Position numbers and translations under genes: made by a program
Shown here: positions 34,255-44,754 of the stretch, piece after piece
How positions within the stretch are numbered: position 1 is the first letter of the stretch
How the letters are laid out: every line of letters begins with the position of its first letter
Notes under the pieces: model-generated
Databases searched by the model: none
What the model saw: only the letters and a program-made list of their open reading frames with translations
What the model was told of the DNA's origin: nothing
From: Tolypeutes matacus
Taxonomy: Eukaryota > Chordata > Mammalia > Cingulata > Chlamyphoridae
Assembly: GCA_026826555.1 (NCBI GenBank)
Contig: JAKSZT010054215.1
Span: forward strand, 27,411,800 to 27,475,799
Reading direction: 5' to 3'
Length of the DNA stretch: 64,000 bases

Positions 34255-34540
34255 TTTGTAATTCAATTCGGTTCAGCAAATATTTTAAGCAACTTTTTTG
34301 GGTTGGGGGTTTAGGCAAGATACAAAGATAAAAGAGACAACAAAGAACTTACAGATTAGCAGAAGGCAAATGTACAAATAACTACTTGGCAAAATATGCT
34401 AAATTCTATTAGAGGTGCATATATAAAGTACTATGGGAGAAGATCAAGAAAAAAATCCATCTAGTTAGAGATGAATAAAACTTCATGAAGTCAGTGGCAT
34501 CTGCATTGAGCTTTGAAGGATATTTAGAATTTCAAGGGAC
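34255..34540 (-). repeat. L2-type fragment, antisense
   Basis: 'ggttcagcaaatattttaag', 'ggcaagatacaaagataaaa', 'caaagaacttacagattagc' and 'attgagctttgaaggatatt' follow reversed L2 and the sequence beyond it. It is cut off by the LTR at 34555. Confidence 0.55.
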
Positions 34541-34554
34541 AAAAAGATGGTGAC

Positions 34555-34973
34555 TGTATTAGTCAGGGTTTTCAAGGGAAACAGAACCAAAAGGAGATAT
34601 CTGTAATTAGTATAAGATTTTATAAAATTGTCCCATGTGACTGTCAAAATTCCGTAGGGCAGGCTGCAAGCCAGGGGTTCCGATGAAGCTCCTTGATAAG
34701 TTCCCCAGGAGACTCTGGCTGTCTGAAGTAGAGATGGGAATTCTCTCCGAATGCTGAAATCACTTCCCCTTTTAAGGTCTTCCTTCAATGCCACACACTG
34801 TTGATGGCAAGCTCCTCAGTTGATTGTAGATGTAACCAGCCATCTAAGCAATCAATTCACTGATGATTAAAGTCCATGAAATGTTCTTGTCATACAATTA
34901 GCCCAGTGCTTGCTTGATCAAACAACTGGGCACCATTACCTGGCTGAGCTGACACATTAGCCTAAACATCACA
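34555..34973 (-). mobile_element. solo LTR (ERVL/MaLR-like), antisense
   Basis: 419 bases with TG...CA ends: the plus strand starts TGTATTAGTCAGGGTTTTCA and ends 'aacatcaca'. It is flanked by a near-perfect 5-bp TSD (GTGAC at 34550-34554, GTGAT at 34974-34978), the size usual for ERVL/MaLR. No internal region is attached. The 103-codon minus-strand frame within it is not a gene. The exact family name is uncertain. Confidence 0.75.
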
Positions 34974-35064
34974 GTGATGCTTGGGAAGCAAAAGAAAAGA
35001 AGGGTTGACAAGAGGCAGAATAAATACCCTGTATAAAAGCTTAGAGATAGGAAGGTATGGGGTC

Positions 35065-35160
35065 CCATGGACATTTACTAAGTACTTGCTATATATTAGA
35101 AACTGTACTGGATTTTCTTTAAGCCTCACAAACTTCTTGTAAAACAGATACATCATCAAC
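35065..35160 (-). repeat. MIR SINE fragment, antisense
   Basis: 'catggacatttactaagtac', 'ttgctatatattagaaactg', 'taagcctcacaaacttcttg' fit antisense MIR. Confidence 0.6.
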
Positions 35161-35547
35161 TCGGTATCAGTCAGGATCTAGCCAGGGAAACAACCTGCTC
35201 TCAACCTTTATAATTAAGGACATTTAAAGCAAGAAACTGAAGCAGCCCAAATTCTGGCCAAAGCAGGAAGTCAATAAAGGTCAAAGAGGGGAGGTGGGAC
35301 TACTGGTGCTGGGAGCCAGGGTCACACCTTCTGAGACAGTTAGACTCACAGAAGAGTCTCAGCCACTCTAAGGAGAGCACCAGAGAAAGGAGAAAGGCTC
35401 CCTTGCTCTTCCTTTCCATCCATCCTCCTATCTCTTGACATTTGGTACCCTGTAGCTGAACCTAACTCAGTCAGCAGCTAGTTGAGCTGAGCACACAGCC
35501 GACAGTTGGGAATGTCTGAGGGAAAACAGGCACATGCCTGGGTTGAT
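35161..35547. other. possible decayed LTR, not assigned
   Basis: It starts 'tatcagtcaggatctagcca', which resembles an LTR terminus, and continues through an A/G-rich part to about 35510. I could not find a matching second end. Confidence 0.25.
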
Positions 35548-35665
35548 ACAACTCCTTTACTGATGAGAATAGTGAGGCCCATAGAGATGTAGGTGACCTG
35601 ATTCCTCTTATCCAGAGAGCAACAAAGCCGATATCTGGACCCAAGTCTAGTCTTCTCCTTGTGCC
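35548..35665 (-). repeat. MIR SINE fragment, antisense
   Basis: 'ttactgatgagaatagtgag', 'gcccatagagatgtaggtga', 'cagagagcaacaaagccgat' and 'ctggacccaagtctagtctt' are the antisense MIR 5' half. Confidence 0.65.
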
Positions 35666-36631
35666 ACCGTTGTCAATTTCATGAATGCTCAGAGTGCTCA
35701 TTGGGAAGCAGTGGGAGAGGGAAGTGCATCGGAGAAGGCATCAAATGCCATGCTAAGGAATTGGAATACATTTGGAATGCTCAGAAGCTTCATGCAGGAA
35801 TGAAACTTAAGCCATAACTTGAAGCACAAGAAAATAATAACTCTTGAAACCTCCTAGTAAATGTTAGTGAAAGGAAAGAAGTCACATTCTATTTCATACC
35901 TCTCCTCACACACACCCTTCCCCCCCCCCTTTCTCCCTGAGCAGGAAAAGGGAAATTTAGGTTTAAAGCCTCAAAAACAATGTGGACAAGGCTCCTGACA
36001 GGGACTAGTAGAAAATGTCAGTGGGACCAAATACCCTGTATGGGATACCATTAGGACAAGAATACCTGAGGTGGTTCCACAGGTTGGCTAAATATCATGG
36101 ACCTTCTTTTCCTCCTGGGCAAATAATAATGACAGTCATTTCTACTCTGACAATACTCTGCTTACAGAGACCTATAGATAACTTGGGCCCTAGGCAGATG
36201 ATCTTCCAGATATAATCTGCCCAGGGAAGGAGGAAGGGAGAGGGAACCTCATTTGCCAGTGAAGATGGCCAGGCACTGAAAGGTTAAACAACTTGACCTG
36301 AGCAACTGGGGAAGGAGGGGGAATGAAGACCGGGCTCCTAATTTCTCCAGCCCTGGGCTGTATTTAGTCATTCAGACAACCTCATAGCTGAGAAAGCAGC
36401 ACTCCTATGGAGAGGCTTGACTTCTGGCAACCACTCATTACGCGTGGAGATCAATGCTTATTAGCACTTTCCCCTGAGCACCTGCCCAGCACCAAGCAGC
36501 CGCTCTGGAGAAGTGCCCCACCTCCTTATTAATCCTTTCATCATTTGATTTAAGATATTTCCCACTTTCCCCTATGTAGATAATAGGATGTTAGAACTAG
36601 AAAGACCATAAATATCAAACTTACTACATAC
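35666..36631. other. no recognised feature
   Basis: Unique DNA, with a C-run of about 10 near 35920-35929 and a moderately GC-rich part at 36220-36520. No gene is supported. Confidence 0.5.
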
Positions 36632-36856
36632 AAGAAAAATCATGCCCCAACCCATACCCCATTCATTCACATATTGGTGGACAACAGTTGAAATTCAAAC
36701 ATTATTTTGGCTTTCATTCTCATCCAAGTTTGTTTGCTTAAGCTCATGATTTCTCTTCAGATTGGTGTACTTTGAAGTAGCCAAACAATATTTAGCATCT
36801 GCACTAATAAATATTTTAACCAGTAAAAAAAAAAAAAAAGAAAAAGAAAAACCATG
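36632..36856 (+). mobile_element. short processed retrocopy of an unknown polyadenylated RNA
   Basis: An AATAAA at 36806-36811 is followed 13 bases later by an A-run of 15 (36825-36839), the layout of an RNA 3' end. A probable 13-bp TSD flanks the unit: AAGAAAAATCATG at 36632-36644 and AAGAAAAACCATG at 36844-36856 (12 of 13 match). The inserted body (36645-36824, about 180 bases) has no tRNA boxes and no L1 similarity that I recognise. It was probably moved by L1 machinery; the parent RNA is unknown. Confidence 0.6.
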
Positions 36857-37454
36857 GACCAGCAAATTGAGTGCTGGAAATCACATGACTAATCAGTGGA
36901 TTATTGTTAATGCCTCTGTCTGGAACACATCCAACATGCTTGCAAAAGTTTAAAGAATGTATCTGGGTAGGAGTGGTCAACTTTGAATTGCAGTGTTTGC
37001 GAATTTCTATGGCAAACTCCCACAATGGTTATTTCAGCCAAGGAGAGGTCAACCCACTTGCAGAGTTTCTGAGCATTTTACAATTGGCTCTCATAAGCTA
37101 GTAACAGCCAGCTCTAGCATACTACTGACCCAAAACCATCTACCACAATTTGCTGTAGGTCCAAACAGTAGGTCTCTCTCAAGGTCCAGCCTAAATGTCA
37201 AGCACAGTACCTGGCATATGGTTGACATGCATCAAGTACCTGTTCAAAATATTGAAAGCATGGAGTGCCACAGCTTCAAATGAGCCTTTCCCTGTCTCTG
37301 CTATTTGTTCCCTGAATGCTAGAATTAAGCTTTGCCTTCCATGACCCTAAATAGCATTTATGTCTCTTTTACGGAATTTCCATTTTCCACCTTTTACTGA
37401 TAGTTCTAGGCTCTTCAACATTTATTCAACACTTACATATTTGGTACCTATTTT
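36857..37454. other. no clear feature
   Basis: Mainly unique DNA. A short L2/MIR-like end ('cacagtacctggcatatggt') is possible at 37198-37262. Overlapping 65-96 codon frames have no recognised domain. Confidence 0.45.
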
Positions 37455-37575
37455 ATCTCCTGAGCTAGATGTTAAACTCCTTGAGGGTAGGAATCATGTG
37501 TTATTCATCTCTGTATCCCAAGAGGATCCTTGCCCTGCACAAAATCAGCACTCAATAAAGTTGAATGAATGAATT
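37455..37575 (+). repeat. L2 3' end
   Basis: 'taaactccttgagggtagga', 'attcatctctgtatcccaag', 'cagcactcaataaagttgaa' and 'tgaatgaat' form a clear L2 3' end. Confidence 0.8.
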
Positions 37576-38348
37576 CTGATGAATCAAGGCTTGCCCTGGG
37601 CTGCTTATGGGTAACTCAATGCTGCTCTGAGCCAAATGGAAAATTTTTAAATGTTAGTGACTTAAGCTATGATGCCCTGCTGGAAAAATGAAGAACACAA
37701 TTTTCCTGCCTTGATGAAATTGCACTCCTTACTAGAACAAGGCAGAAGGTGCTTTTCTTTAATCAGGGAAAAGCAGCAGAAGCACTTCTTACTGTATGGT
37801 CGGGGTTCCTCGTGGCTGCCCAGCTATTTCTACCTTTGACTGTTATGAATGCCCCTCCCTTATCTACTACCCATTCCTGAGTCTGCTCATCAAATTGGCA
37901 GCATAGTAAGGTCAGGCAGTGGATTCGAGTCAGCACTGGCCAGAACATTGATTCCCATGCTTTTTGCTTCTGTCCGTGGAAAGCAGACCAGGGTTCTGAT
38001 TGGAACAGGCTTGTGAAAATTCAGTTTTCTAAATTAATAGGAAGTATATTGCAAGAATACTTTTGTATTAACATTTTCAGAATTACTATGTTCGTTATGA
38101 AGTATATTAATGACTATTTTGGACACTATTCTTTAGACAAGGAGACATAAATGAACGTTTAAGTTTTGTTACAAAAAGGGTAAAAATACCAAGTAGTTGA
38201 AAGTGAACTGCTGTATGCAGATAGGCAAACCAACACTGTACAATTGATATCAAAAGGCTTCTGCTGGTACCATTTAGCTTTGGACAGTCAAGTAAATTAT
38301 TTTAATGTTCAAAATAGAACCTATTGGTTAGAATTATATTAGTTTCTC
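37576..38348. other. no recognised feature
   Basis: Unique DNA. A 61-codon minus-strand frame at 37763-37948 has no recognised family. Confidence 0.5.
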
Positions 38349-38461
38349 CTTTTTTGTTGTTGTTGTTGTTGTTGTGTTTTTTTTAGGAGGTACTGGAGAT
38401 TGAACCTGGGACCTTGTACATGCAAAGCAGGCGCTCAACCACTGAGCTACACCAGCTTCCC
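38349..38461 (-). mobile_element. tRNA-Ala(TGC)-like monomeric SINE, antisense
   Basis: On the minus strand the body (38385-38461) starts GGGAAGCTGGTGTAGCTCAG and has the A box TAGCTCAGTGG (38439-38449), an anticodon arm CTGCTTTGCATG (anticodon TGC, Ala) and the B box GGTTCAATCTC (38396-38406). It ends CCTCC-T plus an A/CAA-rich tail (38349-38384). The acceptor arms do not pair and an A-tail replaces the tRNA 3' end, so it is a SINE or tRNA retropseudogene, not a working tRNA. Confidence 0.85.
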
Positions 38462-38473
38462 ACTCCTTGTTTT

Positions 38474-38823
38474 TTTTTGTTTGTTTGTTTTGGGTTCTTT
38501 TTTTTTTTTGGCTTAAAATATGGGAATTTATTTGCTCACGGTTTTGAGGCCAAGAGAAAATTCAAATCAAGGCAACATCAAGATGATGCCTTCTCTCTGA
38601 AGACTGTGGCCTTCTGGGGCTGGCTACCTGTGATCCTTGGTCCTTAGCTTGTGACGTGGAAGGAATATGGTGATGTCTCCTGGTCTCTCTTCTCTTCCAG
38701 GTTCTGTTAATGTTCAGCTTCTGGCTGCTCCCTCTGTGTGTCTATATTTCATTCTGCCTATAAAGGACTCCAGTAATAGGAGTAAAACCTGTCCTGATTG
38801 AGGTGGGCCACACCGTAACTGAA
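38474..38823 (-). mobile_element. retroposed polyadenylated MaLR LTR transcript, antisense
   Basis: The insert shares LTR sequence with 61094-61509, 48275-48826 and 41655-41987 ('ataaaggactccagtaatag', 'gaggtgggccacac'). On the minus strand it runs from within the LTR to AAATAAATTCCCATATTTTA and then an A-rich tail (38474-38510), instead of the LTR's remaining end. A 15-bp direct repeat, CCCACTCCTTGTTTT, flanks it at 38459-38473 and 38824-38838, and TTTT/AA follows. This is the signature of L1-type target-primed insertion, not of LTR integration. Confidence 0.75.
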
Positions 38824-38838
38824 CCCACTCCTTGTTTT

Positions 38839-39546
38839 AAACTCCATCATATGATTTTTTTCCCTTAAAAATTTTTCTCCTTGCAAATGATGGCATCACA
38901 GTATTTTATTTTTACTTCTTTTACTTTTACCCTTATCTCTCTTCAAATCATAAAGCACATGACAAAGCCTCAATTTAATCTCTAATCTAAGAGTTCATCC
39001 TATTTCAAATGATTATTGAAGAAGCACTTCATGGAGTTGTAAATATTCTGCCATAGAATTCCTTCTGTCTACACACTTTCTCATTTAAGAATATGATATC
39101 AAACTGAACTTACTGTGCCTTTGACAGTGGGTGTTCCATTTTTATCCACCCTTTCTTATTCCATGGAGTCATACTACCACTGTGAATGTAAGGCTGTGAT
39201 ATGGAACCAGAAGGTGTTTGAACTTTTGAAACCTTTGGTGGGATTGATGGTGGTGTTGGCATGAAATTCTGTACAAGTGAGAAAAAGCAAAGAGCACATG
39301 CAGAGACTTGATGTTTCAAAAGACAAGTTTTTTTTTTTAATTTGTCAAGATGTGTCTCTCAAACCCACAGCTTTGGTAAGACAGTTTGCAAAGAGCAATG
39401 ATAGGAAATAATGTATGGCGGTTTCTTGCATTTGAGAGGCATCCACATCTGTTGAAAGAACTTAAGTGAGTTTGATTTCTGTGATAAGTAAAATGATGCC
39501 TATATTACTTCTTGCCAATGCTTTGAATGATGTATAGCAGACATTG
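38839..39546. other. no recognised feature
   Basis: Unique AT-rich DNA; a minus-strand frame at 39110-39319 shows no known motif. Confidence 0.5.
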
Positions 39547-39547
39547 G

Positions 39548-39625
<78 letters not shown>
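39547..39625 (+). repeat. compound microsatellite (CT)n(TA)n
   Basis: A CT tract of about 45 bases with one G interruption near 39556 passes directly into a TA tract of about 33 bases (39593-39625). Confidence 0.95.
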
Positions 39626-39628
<3 letters not shown>

Positions 39629-39859
39629 AGTGTAAGTAAGCTGATGCTGATGGGGGCTTGCGATTGAGAATATTGACTGATTTTATGGGGGACTTTGAGC
39701 TGAATTCACCAGCATCTCTAAGAAGGAAGTTCTAATGATTGTAGCACAGCCTCAAGAATACAGTTCTGTGTTTTGGACTTAGATGCATCTTTATATGATG
39801 GTGAATGTTGAAAATTCTCATATGAAACTTAAAGAAATAAAGAAATTGACTGGTCCTGC

Positions 39860-39975
39860 TATCAATGTAGACTAAAAGCTGAGATTCAGAAAGGTTACGT
39901 AAAATTTTCCGAAGTCACATAACTGGCAAGTAGAAGAAATAGGACTAGGACTCAGGTAACTCAGTGACTCCACTA
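39860..39975 (-). repeat. MIR SINE fragment, antisense
   Basis: 'gctgagattcagaaaggtta', 'ccgaagtcacataactggca', 'agtagaagaaataggactag' and 'gactcaggtaactcagtgac' follow antisense MIR. The next 300 bases are unique. Confidence 0.65.
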
Positions 39976-40286
39976 ATAATCTTGAACACTTTCCTTCCCT
40001 TACCTTGTATGCAGGCCATCTGTTATGCTTTTACTGCTCCATCTGCTCTTTCCCCAACTTTCCCATTTTAAAGCTACCCTTTCCTAGCTCTGCATACTTT
40101 TGATGGGTCTGTCAATTAAAGAGTCTTGCTAAAAGGCCACAGCAGAAGTACATGGCACAGACTGGTTAATCAAAATACCCAATCGCTCTGGGCACAAAAA
40201 TTGGACCTGGAATGGGCATGTGGTCCAAGGAGACCATTCAGGTGTTTTTAAATGAACCGCTATAACTGATGGAAGAGAGAGGGTAC

Positions 40287-40865
40287 TGTATCAGTCAGCC
40301 AAAGAAGGTGATGATGCAAAAGAGCAGAAATCTGTTGGGTTTTACAAAGGGTTTTTATTTGGGGTAGAAGCTTACAGTTACCAGGCCATAAACCTAAGCT
40401 ACTTCCCTCACCAAAGTCTGTTGCTACGTGTTGAAGCAAGATGGCTGCCGATGTCTGCCAAGGGTTCAGACTTCCTAGTACTTGTTTCTCTCTGGGTTCA
40501 GCTGCTGTGCTCTCTCCACAAGGCCAGCTGTAGACTCTCAGGTCAACAGCTCTGTCTCTATCCCCAGGGCTCGATTCTTTCTGGGTTCAGCTGCTCTGCA
40601 TTCTCCCAGGTGTTTACTTCCTGGGCTCCAGCGCAAAACACTCTACTCTTGTCCTTTGCCATGTCTTTTCTCTGTGAGTCCCCACCCACAAAGGGAGTAG
40701 GGATGCAATGTCCTACTGATGTGGCCCAATCAAAGCCTTAATCATTATTTAAAAAGTGAAACCTCTGAATACAATATAATCTAATATGCCCAGAGAGACA
40801 GACCAGTTTACAAACATAATCCAATATCTATTTCTGGGATTCATAAACAATATCAAACTGCCACA
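40287..40865 (-). mobile_element. solo LTR (ERVL/MaLR-like), antisense
   Basis: 579 bases with TG...CA ends: plus strand TGTATCAGTCAGCCAAAG ... 'caatatcaaactgccaca'. Read on the minus strand there is an AATAAA about 70 bases before the end, as expected for an LTR R/U5 boundary. The flanks (GGTAC, GATAT) are only a weak TSD. Plus-strand frames of 72 and 106 codons inside are not genes. The family is from memory of xenarthran LTRs. Confidence 0.7.
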
Positions 40866-41654
40866 GATATCTTATCTTCTGAGATTGTGACCTGGAACTT
40901 TGAAGTGTCATTTTTCTACATTGTGGGGAGATCCTGCTGAGAATGAAGTCTACACAAAATAAGGCAAAGCTGAGAAAAGAGTCAAGGAAGCTGAAGGTAT
41001 CAGTTGAGCCTCTGGATCCTCCTATTCCTGGTGTTAACAGAAGTCCTAAACCGCTTGGTTATTGGAGCTAAAAATTTTCCTTTATTTCCCAAGATAATTT
41101 GCCACTGTCTATCAAATTGTTCTGGTTTGTTCTTGATCTTTGTATTGGACACCTCTTGTGCTGTGCCTCCCATCCTCTATAGCAAAATTTTACTCTTTCT
41201 TTGGCCATCACTCCAAGCAGGTAAAAACCCAAATCATCTGGAACCCATTGATACATCTATACCAAGAATATCCTACTTTCTGTCCTGGGATATCTTTAAC
41301 TCCCAGAGAGGGAGCTTCTGGGAACTACCATGCATAACTTGGAAATACAAGGGACTTCCCACCCCATGGGGCACACCTTGAGCAATAGAGGACTAGAGTT
41401 GGTAGATAAATGCTTCCCCTTTCCAAACCAAGACAGTCAATCCAGATGATATTCTACACAACTCCTCAGAAGGTCCAGAGACCCAGTCACAGTTGCCCCA
41501 GTGGAGATCAGCTAAATTGTGCTTCTGATGTTGGTTTACCTCCTTTCTTGGCATTCTCAAAGTAAACTTACCTGAGTACAAGCTTGTGTTTCAGATTCTG
41601 CTTTCTGAGAAGAATCCTGGCTAATGAAACCTCTTGGTGGCATTTAATAGTTCC
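40866..41654. other. no recognised feature
   Basis: About 0.8 kb that I cannot assign. A 125-codon plus-strand frame (41004-41381) has no recognised domain and is crossed by other frames, so I treat it as chance. Confidence 0.4.
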
Positions 41655-41710
41655 TGTGATAGTTTGAAGCTGTATGTACCCCAGAAAAACATGTTCTTAA
41701 ATGTAATCCT

Positions 41711-41765
<55 letters not shown>

Positions 41766-41987
41766 CCAAACAAGCAAATAAGCTGAAATCAGTGAAACCT
41801 GGAAGAGAAGGCTGAGACCAGCAGAAGACACCACCATGTGCCTGGCCATGTGGCCATGTGTCAGAGGAGCCAAGGATCTCTGGCATCTAGTCTTCAGGAT
41901 GAAAGCCTCACCTTGATGATGCTCTGATTTGGACATTTTCCTGGCCTCAAAACTGTAAGCAAATAAGTTCCCATTGTTTAAGCCAAC
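41655..41987 (+). mobile_element. MaLR-type LTR, 3'-truncated, with an internal (GA)n expansion
   Basis: Starts TGTGATAGTTTGAAGCTGTA and 'ccccagaaaaacatgttct', then a pure GA tract at about 41713-41760, then 'gagaccagcagaagacacca', 'ccatgtgcctggccatgtgg', 'gatgatgctctgatttggac' and AAATAAGTTCCCATTG. It lacks the last part of the LTR. Layout parallels MLT1-type MaLR LTRs. S/L-repeat frames over the GA tract are artefacts. Confidence 0.8.
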
Positions 41988-44754
41988 CCATCACCCCATT
42001 CCTAGAACTTTCTCTTTCTTTCCCTTCTGGGATATTATTATTTTCTCTTGGTCTTGCTTGTACCTTTCAGACCCTTTTATTAGTATTTTTTTTCATGAGC
42101 TTCCCTTCCTCCATGTGCTCCTTAAATATCAGTTGCCAAGGACTCTGTGCTCAATCATCTTCTCCTCTGCTCATATCTTGTCCACACCAATAAAACTACC
42201 CTAAATCTTCTCTGCACCGATAACTTCAACAACCACTAATACCAATTCTCAAATTTCTACCACCAATCCAGATGCACATGAATTAATAAGTAAATGTGTC
42301 TCCTCTCAGAGGACAGAACAAATCAGACAATGCCCTGTTTGTGTTGTGCTTAATTTTGTACTAATCTGGTACCTAGCATTGAGCTGGAAACAGACATGCT
42401 GGCCGATTAGATTAGTTCATTTCATTCCATTTACCTGACTACTACTCTAAGAGGAACTTTTATTGCACAATTGCACACATTCCTGAAGAGATGTTGTAAT
42501 CCACTCCCCTCTCCTCTATAAATATTTAAAATTATTTTTAGAAAGTTGATCATTATTATACTGCCTTCTGTGAATTGTAAAAGGGCAAAGACTATCCATA
42601 ATGATTCTTAGTGGCACTCATATTTTCTTGATGAAGAAAGTTGGGAGATTGGAGTGGGGGATAATATACGTTGAAATGTGTGTTTCTGTACCAGTTGGCA
42701 CCATCTACTTCCCATTAACTCCTGTTGCCTCCCTGAATCACCAGGCAGGTGTAGGTTTTTGTTCTTGATTGATTTGCAAAGCCTCTGGATGCTAGGATAC
42801 CATAATTTCTATAAATATGTACCGTATAATACAATTTAAATCTAAGACTGTAAACACTTGAAAGAAAATAAAAAGTGACTAGGAGAACTTAATTGAGTCC
42901 ACAGATTAGTTCTCTTTTGTGACCTATGAATATAGAACCATGCCTTCAAACACTGCTCTCTACTACTTCAACCCACCTTATCCCCCTCCTCTGACTAGGA
43001 TCTATACCCTAGGGAAAAAATGAACTGGAGGCCAACTGAGCCGCCAGCCACCCAGACACTGGCAATGTATGCCTTTACGCATCTTGCCAATGACTTTTTT
43101 TCCTGCTCCCAAGTTGCTAGTTCCTGAACCCGATCACATTATAACCAGTAACTGTCTGCATAATGCAAATTCAAACCATGTTCTCTAATTAATCTATTGT
43201 GTTCTATCCAATTTGCATTATAAATCATAGGAGCAACACCCATAATTGCCTTTCTCTGTGGTTAGGCTTATTAGAAACCTGCTTTAGAAAGCAGGTGCAC
43301 TGAATAAGGAATGTGCCATGCTTTCAACACTGTCTTCTGGCTGTTTAGAGGTTAACAGATCCTGGGTCTTAAACTAAATTGTCTCTGTAGCCAAAGGTCT
43401 GTCTCATCCCTACCAAGCAAGTAAGAGCAGAACAGTTAGGAATTGATAGGAGCTGACTTCACTAGGATGATTCAACCTAGGATTGAATTTGGAGAGAGGA
43501 TTTTCTCCTGCCTCATAATAAAACATGTATCTGGTTCAAGTAGATCTCACACAAGCATCAGTGAGCAAGAAACAGGTAATCTCAAGTGGTTTTACATTAG
43601 GTTTCGTTTTACACAGCACACAGCTAAGTAAGGGCTATCATGTAGACCTATCTTATCTAACCTACAAGTGGGATGCATGACATTGGTGTCTAGGATGGGT
43701 CAGTCTTCACTAGAGACAGAGACACCAGGGTAAATGAAGATCACAATTTTATAACTTCCATTCCCCAGTGACCATCAGGTATCATTCTCACCAACTCTCA
43801 AGCTCAGGCCAGTTACCCAGATGTAGTGCTGTCTGGCCTTCCTGGCCCCTCTCTCTGCAGTCCTGTGCTTCAGGACCCAGCCTGCTCTCATCTGCCCAAC
43901 ATTGGTTGGACTCTGTCTGGTGTTCAAGGCTCTTCATCTAACAGAACTGGGGACGGGGTTTGTGTCTGAACCTGCTAATGTGCCAGGCTATTCCTCTGCT
44001 GTTTGCCTCCCAGAATCAGAACCCAGCTCAGACGTTCTCACAGTGAGGGTATTCACTCCCATTTGTTCACCATGAGTTTGCTCTAAGCATAGCTATCATT
44101 TTCTCTATTTTCTGCAGGGAAATCCTTTGTTTGCCTTTTCCAAGTGATCAATTTGTACTGCTCTTTTGCTTCAAAGGCATTTCTTAAAAGATATTTTTCT
44201 AAGTTGTTGATTATGCTTCTGAAATCCCAATAGCTCATCTTGATGAGAAATAATTTAGAAAGCAGTGAATTCAGGTCCAACAACAGATAGCAATAGACAT
44301 GCCAGGGAGGGTTTCAAAGAGAGAGGCAGGAACAGAGTTAGAAAAGGACTTGAAGCTCAAGGCAATGATCTTTACTTGTATTCTGAAGACTGAAAACCCT
44401 CATGCTTACAACCAACCATTCAACAGCGAATAAATGGACAGTCAGTATCTATGAATTTAAGGGATTATCCTTGGTACAGGTATGCAACAAATAAGACATA
44501 GTTCCTTCCCATAAGGAGCTTCCAGATGAGCCAGTATAACAATCTCTAGAAATCAGGCTTAGGTTAAATCTCAGTAGCTTATGGACAACATGTGTGAAAA
44601 GTATTGAGGTGATGGTAGAACTGATGGGTGGAGGGGACAAGGGAGGGACAGGAGAAAATTGTGCCTCAACCCTCACTTAGTTCCAGTAGCCCAAATGCCT
44701 ATAATTCCAACTACTTTGTTACATACACCTCTGCCTTTCAAAAACTATAGCTTT
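41988..44754. other. 2.8 kb without a recognised gene or clear repeat
   Basis: Unique, AT-rich DNA. It contains an inverted pair of octamer-type motifs at 43160-43221. Frames of 62-76 codons show no recognised family. Confidence 0.5.
43160..43221. promoter_or_regulatory. inverted pair of octamer (ATGCAAAT) motifs, candidate regulatory site
   Basis: ATAATGCAAATT at 43160-43171 is matched by its exact reverse complement AATTTGCATTAT at 43210-43221, with 38 bases between. The core ATGCAAAT is the POU/Oct consensus. Between them lies CTAATTAATC, a homeodomain-like core. Regulatory function is only inferred. Confidence 0.35.

Noticed and set aside
34483..34794. 103-codon minus-strand frame
   Set aside because: It runs through a solo LTR and L2 remains.
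38385..38461. tRNA-Ala gene
   Set aside because: The acceptor arms do not pair, an A-rich tail follows, and the head matches the SINE family.
41004..41381. 125-codon frame as a possible gene
   Set aside because: No recognisable domain, no splice or promoter context, and overlapping frames on both strands.
41644..41936. Minus-strand frames with long SLSLSL repeats
   Set aside because: They translate a (GA)n microsatellite inside an LTR. The same holds for 61139-61380.
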